Source: CFX2 sp014338005 (GTDB lineage: Bacteria > Chloroflexota > Anaerolineae > Aggregatilineales > Phototrophicaceae). From it: a DNA stretch of 64,000 nucleotides. The notes under the pieces are model-generated. The model was not told the origin of the DNA. It worked only from the letters and a program-made list of their open reading frames with translations, and searched no databases. The stretch is from contig SZPE01000009.1 of the NCBI GenBank assembly GCA_030263555.1, positions 1 to 64,000 on the forward strand, in the 5' to 3' direction. A program made the position numbers and the translations under genes. Every line of letters starts with the position of its first letter. Position 1 is the first letter of the stretch. Positions 60,105 through 64,000 of the stretch are shown one piece after another.

Positions 60105-60142
60105 GCAAAAATTAAAGCGCCGCTTTATACACAGCGGCGCTT
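60105..60142 (-). terminator. Rho-independent terminator of the HEAT-repeat gene
   Basis: On the minus strand AAGCGCCGCT (60142-60133) pairs with AGCGGCGCTT (60124-60115), a perfect 10-bp stem, followed by TAATTTTTG. It lies 27 bases after the HEAT gene stop and separates it from livK. Confidence 0.85.
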
Positions 60143-60168
60143 CAGAACTTCAAAGCCGGTCGAAGTGG

Positions 60169-61146
60169 TTAATCATCATCGTCGTCTAAAACAAGGTCTT
60201 CACCGACGAGGCTGGCACTGCTGATGGCTTCATCCACCGCTTCGATCAGCTCGTCATCCTCAGCTTTTTGGGCATCGTCCGCCAGCGCGCTCAGGATACG
60301 CAGGGCATCCCTGCCGCCGATTTCGCCCAGCGACCAGATCGCCACTTCCTGCGTTTCCCGGTCGTTTCCCATTGCGAGCCGTCCCAACAGCGGCACAGCC
60401 TCGGTTATGCCGATTTCTCCTGCCGCCCTGGCCGCTTCGTAGCGGAGTTCGGCGTCCAGGCCGTTCATCTCGCGCAAAATCTGATCGTTCCATCGCTCAT
60501 CGCAGCTTCGTCCCATCGCAAAAACCGCGCTGATTTTCATCAACCGTTCCTGGCTGTGGTAGGCTTCCTCTATTGCATCAGGGACGATTTCATGGCTGCT
60601 GTTTGCGATTGCTTCCAACGCGCGCCGCCGCACGTTTAGATCTTCCTGCTCATCCGTCCACAGGTTGATGATGACCTCGTGCAGCTTTGTAGCCTGATCT
60701 TCCGACAGTTCGCCGTATTCTCCTAACAATACGAAACGACCAAGCGCAACCAGGGCTGCCGCACGCACCTCATTAGATTCGTCCCATTGGGCCAGTTCAA
60801 TCAGCCGCGCCATCAATTCGGGTGATTCGTCTATCCACAGTGCCTCGACTGCTGCCGCGCGCACCTGCGCGTCCTCATCTTGCAGCCCCATCCGTCCAAC
60901 AGCGGCGTAATCCAGTTCAAAGTCTGTCTCGCTGGCTTCTGCCAGTTCGCGCATCACTTTGCGGCGATACTCAGCCGATAAAGCCGACCACGCGGGTTGC
61001 AGTTTTTTGATCTCAGCCGCCGTTAGATCGGATAGGCCGTAATAGATGGCCGCCGCAACCGCGCCGGGTTCTTCGGCACGGAGCGCAGCCAACGTAACGT
61101 CCAGGGTCGGTTTTTCGACGGGTTTGGTATCGCGGTCAAAGTCCAT
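60169..61146 (-). CDS. HEAT-repeat protein
   Basis: Soluble protein of 325 residues. Helical repeats of the HEAT/PBS-lyase type run from ~75 to 290: DEDAQVRAAAVEALWIDES, SNEVRAAALVALGRFV, LNVRRRALEAIANSS, ELRYEAARAAGEIGI, RETQEVAIWSLGEIGG. The N-terminal ~70 residues are helical; the C terminus is acidic and ends in DDDDD. Such proteins are scaffolds; phycobilin lyase function is not implied. It lies 14 bases after the rseP stop and is probably cotranscribed with it. Confidence 0.82.
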   Translation of the reverse strand: MDFDRDTKPVEKPTLDVTLAALRAEEPGAVAAAIYYGLSDLTAAEIKKLQPAWSALSAEYRRKVMRELAEASETDFELDYAAVGRMGLQDEDAQVRAAAVEALWIDESPELMARLIELAQWDESNEVRAAALVALGRFVLLGEYGELSEDQATKLHEVIINLWTDEQEDLNVRRRALEAIANSSHEIVPDAIEEAYHSQERLMKISAVFAMGRSCDERWNDQILREMNGLDAELRYEAARAAGEIGITEAVPLLGRLAMGNDRETQEVAIWSLGEIGGRDALRILSALADDAQKAEDDELIEAVDEAISSASLVGEDLVLDDDDD

Positions 61147-61160
61147 TTCCGCTCCTCAGT

Positions 61161-62606
61161 TTACCGGATAAGATTGGTGACCGGGTTCAGAACATCGTTC
61201 AAAATCACAATCGCGGACAGCGAGAGTAATAACACTAACCCAACCAGATGGATCAAACCTTCCCGTTCCGGCGCGACGGGGCGTCCGCGCACGATCTCAA
61301 TCAGCACGAAAAGGATTCGTCCGCCGTCCAGCGCCGGCAGCGGCAGCAAATTAAAGAACCCCAGCGCCACGCTGATGACCGCGATGAAGTTGACAATAAC
61401 TTCCGGTCGACCTTCTTCGATGCTTTGCTGCAAAGCAACCCCGCCGATCTGGCTTAAACCCACGATGCTGACCGGACGCGCTTCGTCTGCCGTCAGCGCC
61501 CCGCTGACCAGTTGGGCAGGAATGCTGGCTGTCGTCGCTACCACAAAACCTACGCGCTCAAAACCATACTGGACTGCTTTATCGAACGGTTGGGCGACGC
61601 GGACTTCCTGGATGAAACCATCCCGGTAAATCAAACCGAAATCGGCATCTCCAAACGCCGGCCTGATGACGATACCCATCGCGCCCTGCCCTTCCGGCGG
61701 GTTCGTGCGCGGCGTCAGCGTCACATCAAACGCCTCATCACCGCGCTGCAAGGAGATCGTGACTTCTTTTCCCGCGTTTTGTTGAGTCAATTCCTTAAAA
61801 TGGTCGAGGCCGTTAATCGGCGCGCCGTTAAAAGCGGTCACAATATCTCCAGGCTGTATGCCAGCCCGGTCGGCGGGCGCGCCCGGCACAATTCCGGCAA
61901 TCTGGGCATAACTGCCGGTTTCTGTCCGGGCAGTTTCAGACGCAGGGGTGAAGGTCAGCGTAAGCGGTTCTTTCTGCCCGCTGCGCTGAATGGTGATCGT
62001 GGCCGGCTGTCCGCCCATCGCCTGGAGGCGGCTGATAAAATCATCTGCATCATCGAAGGTCTGGCCGTTCAGTCTCAGGATAACGTCACCATCCTGCAAG
62101 CAGGCCTTCGCTAACGGCGAGCCGGCAGCGGCATGGATAACCTCAACGCTGCCGCCGATTGGTTCTGGCAAGCCGCTTAAGGCAACAAACATAAACAGCA
62201 CAATCGCCGTCAGAAAGTTCGCCAGCGCGCCGGCAGAAAGGAAAACAATACGCTGGAAGGGCGTTGCTTCGCTGACCGACTTGGTGGTTTGAATATTAAC
62301 GCGCGAAAGCGCCTCGTGGCGATCATGTTCAACCGCCTCGTCATTCAGCGGCCTCACAATATCATCACCCAGAGGGCGCACAAACCCACCCAGCGGCAGC
62401 CAGTTTAAAGTAAACTCGGTTTCGCGCCAGGTAAACAGCCTGGTAATGCGCGGCGGAAAACCGATGCCAAATTCAAGCACCGTGATACCGGCCAGCTTCG
62501 CTGCAAGGAAATGGCCGATTTCATGGATCAGGATCAGGGGTATCAGAACCAGGAAAAACGCGATAATGCCGGACAGCGGATCATTACCCAACAGGAAGTC
62601 AAACAT
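61161..62606 (-). CDS. rseP: Site-2 protease RseP/RasP (M50)
   Basis: Intramembrane zinc metalloprotease of 481 residues that cleaves regulatory or signal-peptide substrates. The first helix holds the catalytic HEIGH motif (residues ~28-32, PLILIHEIGHFLAAKLAG) and the last core helices hold LLPLPALDGGRILF with the zinc-ligand Asp. Two PDZ domains (~150-230 and ~240-320; GIVPGAPADRAGIQPGDIVTA) lie between. ATG 62606. Two PDZ domains match the RseP type rather than the single-PDZ RasP. Confidence 0.94.
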   Translation of the reverse strand: MFDFLLGNDPLSGIIAFFLVLIPLILIHEIGHFLAAKLAGITVLEFGIGFPPRITRLFTWRETEFTLNWLPLGGFVRPLGDDIVRPLNDEAVEHDRHEALSRVNIQTTKSVSEATPFQRIVFLSAGALANFLTAIVLFMFVALSGLPEPIGGSVEVIHAAAGSPLAKACLQDGDVILRLNGQTFDDADDFISRLQAMGGQPATITIQRSGQKEPLTLTFTPASETARTETGSYAQIAGIVPGAPADRAGIQPGDIVTAFNGAPINGLDHFKELTQQNAGKEVTISLQRGDEAFDVTLTPRTNPPEGQGAMGIVIRPAFGDADFGLIYRDGFIQEVRVAQPFDKAVQYGFERVGFVVATTASIPAQLVSGALTADEARPVSIVGLSQIGGVALQQSIEEGRPEVIVNFIAVISVALGFFNLLPLPALDGGRILFVLIEIVRGRPVAPEREGLIHLVGLVLLLSLSAIVILNDVLNPVTNLIR

Positions 62607-62707
62607 TAATGGAATTCCTCACAGCGAGGCGCTCGCTTAGACAATCTTGCTTTTTAAATTATACGGGCGTCTGCTTTGGATAAGCAAGATACGGAATATA
62701 ACGCTCA

Positions 62708-63697
62708 TTAACCGTTCACATCCACCAGGGCTGCCGGGCCGCCGGGCAGCGCAGCGCGCACATCCACCACACCTGACAGAGCAGATAGTTCCTGCCTTAC
62801 CTGTTCGGCATCATTTTTTACGCAAATACAATGGATATTCGGCCCGGCATCCAGGGTATAACAAACCTTCAGCCCATCGGCACGCCACTGCCGGACCCGC
62901 GCCATCACCTCCAGCGTCGGCGGAAGCCAGTAAAACAGCGGCGGTCGGCTGGTCATCATCACGGCGTGCATCAGGTTGCTGTCGTGTTCGACCACTTCCG
63001 CGAAACGCTTAAAATCGCGGGACAGAATGGCCGTTTTACAGGCAGCCAATCGCTCCGCAGCCCCGGCCACCCGCGCAGCCTGGAGGTCGCTGGTATTGGC
63101 CGAGCGGTGTCCCTCTTGCGAAACAACCGTTTTATGTTCGCTGCTCACCACCGCAATGATGTCCACAAGGTCCCAGTGATCCGGCGGCGCGAAACTTTCG
63201 GCAAACGATTCATCATGCGACTGGCCGGTAAACCATTCAACGAAACCACCTGGGATCGAACGCGCTGCCGACCCTGACCCCAAGCGCGCCAGCGTGGAGA
63301 GCGCGCGTTCCGAAAGCTGAATCCCGGCTGCCGAAACCGCCGCCAGGGTGAGCGCCGCAAAGGACGAAGCCGACGACGCAATACCCGCGCCCATCGGAAA
63401 GTTATTGAACGATTCAATCTGTGCCGAGCCGGTTATGTTCAGCCGCGCGCGCAGGATATTAAGAAATGCCGAAACCCGCCTGAACGCCGTTCCTGTATCC
63501 GGCTGCCTGTTCAAAATCAGGCGGTCAGCATTCGGTTCAAAAAGCCAGGTAACGGTCGTTTGTGTATATAACCCATCCAGGTTCATACTTAAAGAGGGAT
63601 TCGCCGGCAGCCGCAGATTATCGTCCGCATTCCCCCAGTATTTGATGAAGGCGATATTCGGGTGTGCGCGGGCCGTGGCGGAATGTGTCTCGCTCAT
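62708..63697 (-). CDS. Mevalonate-type decarboxylase (diphosphomevalonate or phosphomevalonate decarboxylase)
   Basis: GHMP-superfamily enzyme of 329 residues producing isopentenyl phosphate or diphosphate. Motifs: AHPNIAFIKYWGNAD, PSLSMNLDGLYT, the phosphate loop PMGAGIASSASSFAAL, GSGSAARSIPGGFVEW and the catalytic Asp in YTLDAGPNIHC. Known homologues in Chloroflexota include a phosphomevalonate decarboxylase (Roseiflexus), so substrate cannot be fixed by sequence reading alone. Start is ATG 63697; a frame open further upstream has no support. It diverges from a prenyltransferase gene, giving an isoprenoid theme at the window end. Confidence 0.92.
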   Translation of the reverse strand: MSETHSATARAHPNIAFIKYWGNADDNLRLPANPSLSMNLDGLYTQTTVTWLFEPNADRLILNRQPDTGTAFRRVSAFLNILRARLNITGSAQIESFNNFPMGAGIASSASSFAALTLAAVSAAGIQLSERALSTLARLGSGSAARSIPGGFVEWFTGQSHDESFAESFAPPDHWDLVDIIAVVSSEHKTVVSQEGHRSANTSDLQAARVAGAAERLAACKTAILSRDFKRFAEVVEHDSNLMHAVMMTSRPPLFYWLPPTLEVMARVRQWRADGLKVCYTLDAGPNIHCICVKNDAEQVRQELSALSGVVDVRAALPGGPAALVDVNG

Positions 63698-63796
63698 AGG
63701 TTGGTATATCCCTTCTGGCTCCGGTTCAGGGGTGGAGCATCGCCGGGTCTTGATTATAATTAGAATTTGTATTGCTCCCAATCGAAGGAGTACGCT

Positions 63797-64000
63797 TTGC
63801 GAGCCTTGACGGGTTTGCTCAAAACCATGCGTCCCAAGCAGTGGACGAAAAATATCATCATTTACGCCGGCCTGGTTTTCGACGGTCAACTGTTCGACCG
63901 TGAGCCTTTTTTGCGTGTCACCCTCAGTTTTGTCCTGCTCTGTCTGGCGGCCAGCGCCATTTACATTGTCAACGATCTGGTTGATATCGAACGCGACCGC
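63797..64000 (+). CDS. UbiA-family prenyltransferase (partial, 3' end outside window)
   Basis: First 68 codons of a membrane prenyltransferase. TTG 63797 has GGAG (63787-63790) 6 bases upstream. The visible start LRALTGLLKTMRPKQWTKN, the hydrophobic LSFVLLCLAASAIYIVND and the metal-diphosphate Asp motif NDLVDIERDR are typical of decaprenyl-phosphate phosphoribosyltransferase-like UbiA proteins. A quinone or heme prenyltransferase is a weaker alternative. It lies divergent from the mevalonate decarboxylase gene, 99 bases apart. Confidence 0.82.
   Translation, partial: MRALTGLLKTMRPKQWTKNIIIYAGLVFDGQLFDREPFLRVTLSFVLLCLAASAIYIVNDLVDIERDR

Noticed and set aside
60169..61146. HEAT-repeat protein as a phycobilin lyase
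   Set aside because: The PBS-lyase-type HEAT repeat is common in scaffolds; no phycobilisome genes occur and the repeat alone does not support lyase activity.

Overview
The window reads as a gene-dense chromosomal segment of a bacterium, most likely Chloroflexota (Anaerolineae-like). This is an inference from gene content and protein style: secreted SH3b, LysM and PKD proteins, an LPXTG-like surface protein, STAND and TPR proteins, a mevalonate-pathway decarboxylase beside a UbiA-type prenyltransferase, sodium-pump decarboxylase subunits and frequent GTG/TTG starts. Nothing in the window (no rRNA) proves the phylum. No phage, insertion sequence or CRISPR array was seen.

Layout. 1-5.1 kb: a PKD-repeat lipoprotein (minus, cut by the window edge) diverges from an OmpR-type response regulator and a membrane GAF/PAS histidine kinase. 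5.1-6.2 kb: a G-poor secreted beta-propeller protein. 6.2-16.4 kb (all minus): a GNAT/GIY-YIG fusion, a small membrane protein, hflX, a DapL-like aminotransferase, a soluble histidine kinase, trmFO, a TPR protein, fabF and plsX. 16.5-24.6 kb: tRNA-Leu(GAG), a membrane TPR protein, a response regulator/GAF/kinase hybrid (minus), ctpA, smpB, an unrecognised protein translationally coupled to a STAND NTPase, and tRNA-Arg(TCG). 24.6-29.2 kb (minus): trpS and a four-gene biotin-dependent, sodium-translocating decarboxylase operon whose carboxyltransferase gene carries an apparent in-frame amber codon. 29.4-36.4 kb (plus): yhhQ, then an overlapping AAA ATPase / degenerate UvrD-like / UvrD helicase operon and yigZ. 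36.4-41.3 kb: a large TPR protein, a secreted SH3b protein and an L,D-transpeptidase. 41.4-49.6 kb: hisZ-hisG, convergent with an APH-like kinase coupled to hisD, then sqdB, asd and pheA. 49.7-55.2 kb: a SufR-like regulator, an A-type Fe-S carrier, an LPXTG-like SH3b protein, a LysM/M23-like lipoprotein, a TolB-like propeller and an SCP2 protein. 55.3-64 kb: the livKHMGF branched-chain amino-acid ABC operon, a HEAT-repeat protein, rseP, a mevalonate-type diphosphate decarboxylase, and the start of a divergent UbiA prenyltransferase.

Functional themes are amino-acid biosynthesis (his, asd, pheA) and uptake (liv), lipid/envelope biogenesis (plsX-fabF, sqdB, the mevalonate decarboxylase, UbiA, ctpA, rseP, L,D-transpeptidase, SH3b proteins), signalling (three histidine kinases), and RNA/ribosome maintenance (trmFO, smpB, hflX, two tRNAs, trpS). 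The most promising candidates for something undescribed are the ATPase / degenerate helicase / helicase operon (30.2-35.8 kb), the GNAT-GIY-YIG fusion (6.2-7.3 kb), the amber codon inside the decarboxylase alpha subunit (27.67 kb), and the strand-composition switch near 4-5.2 kb.
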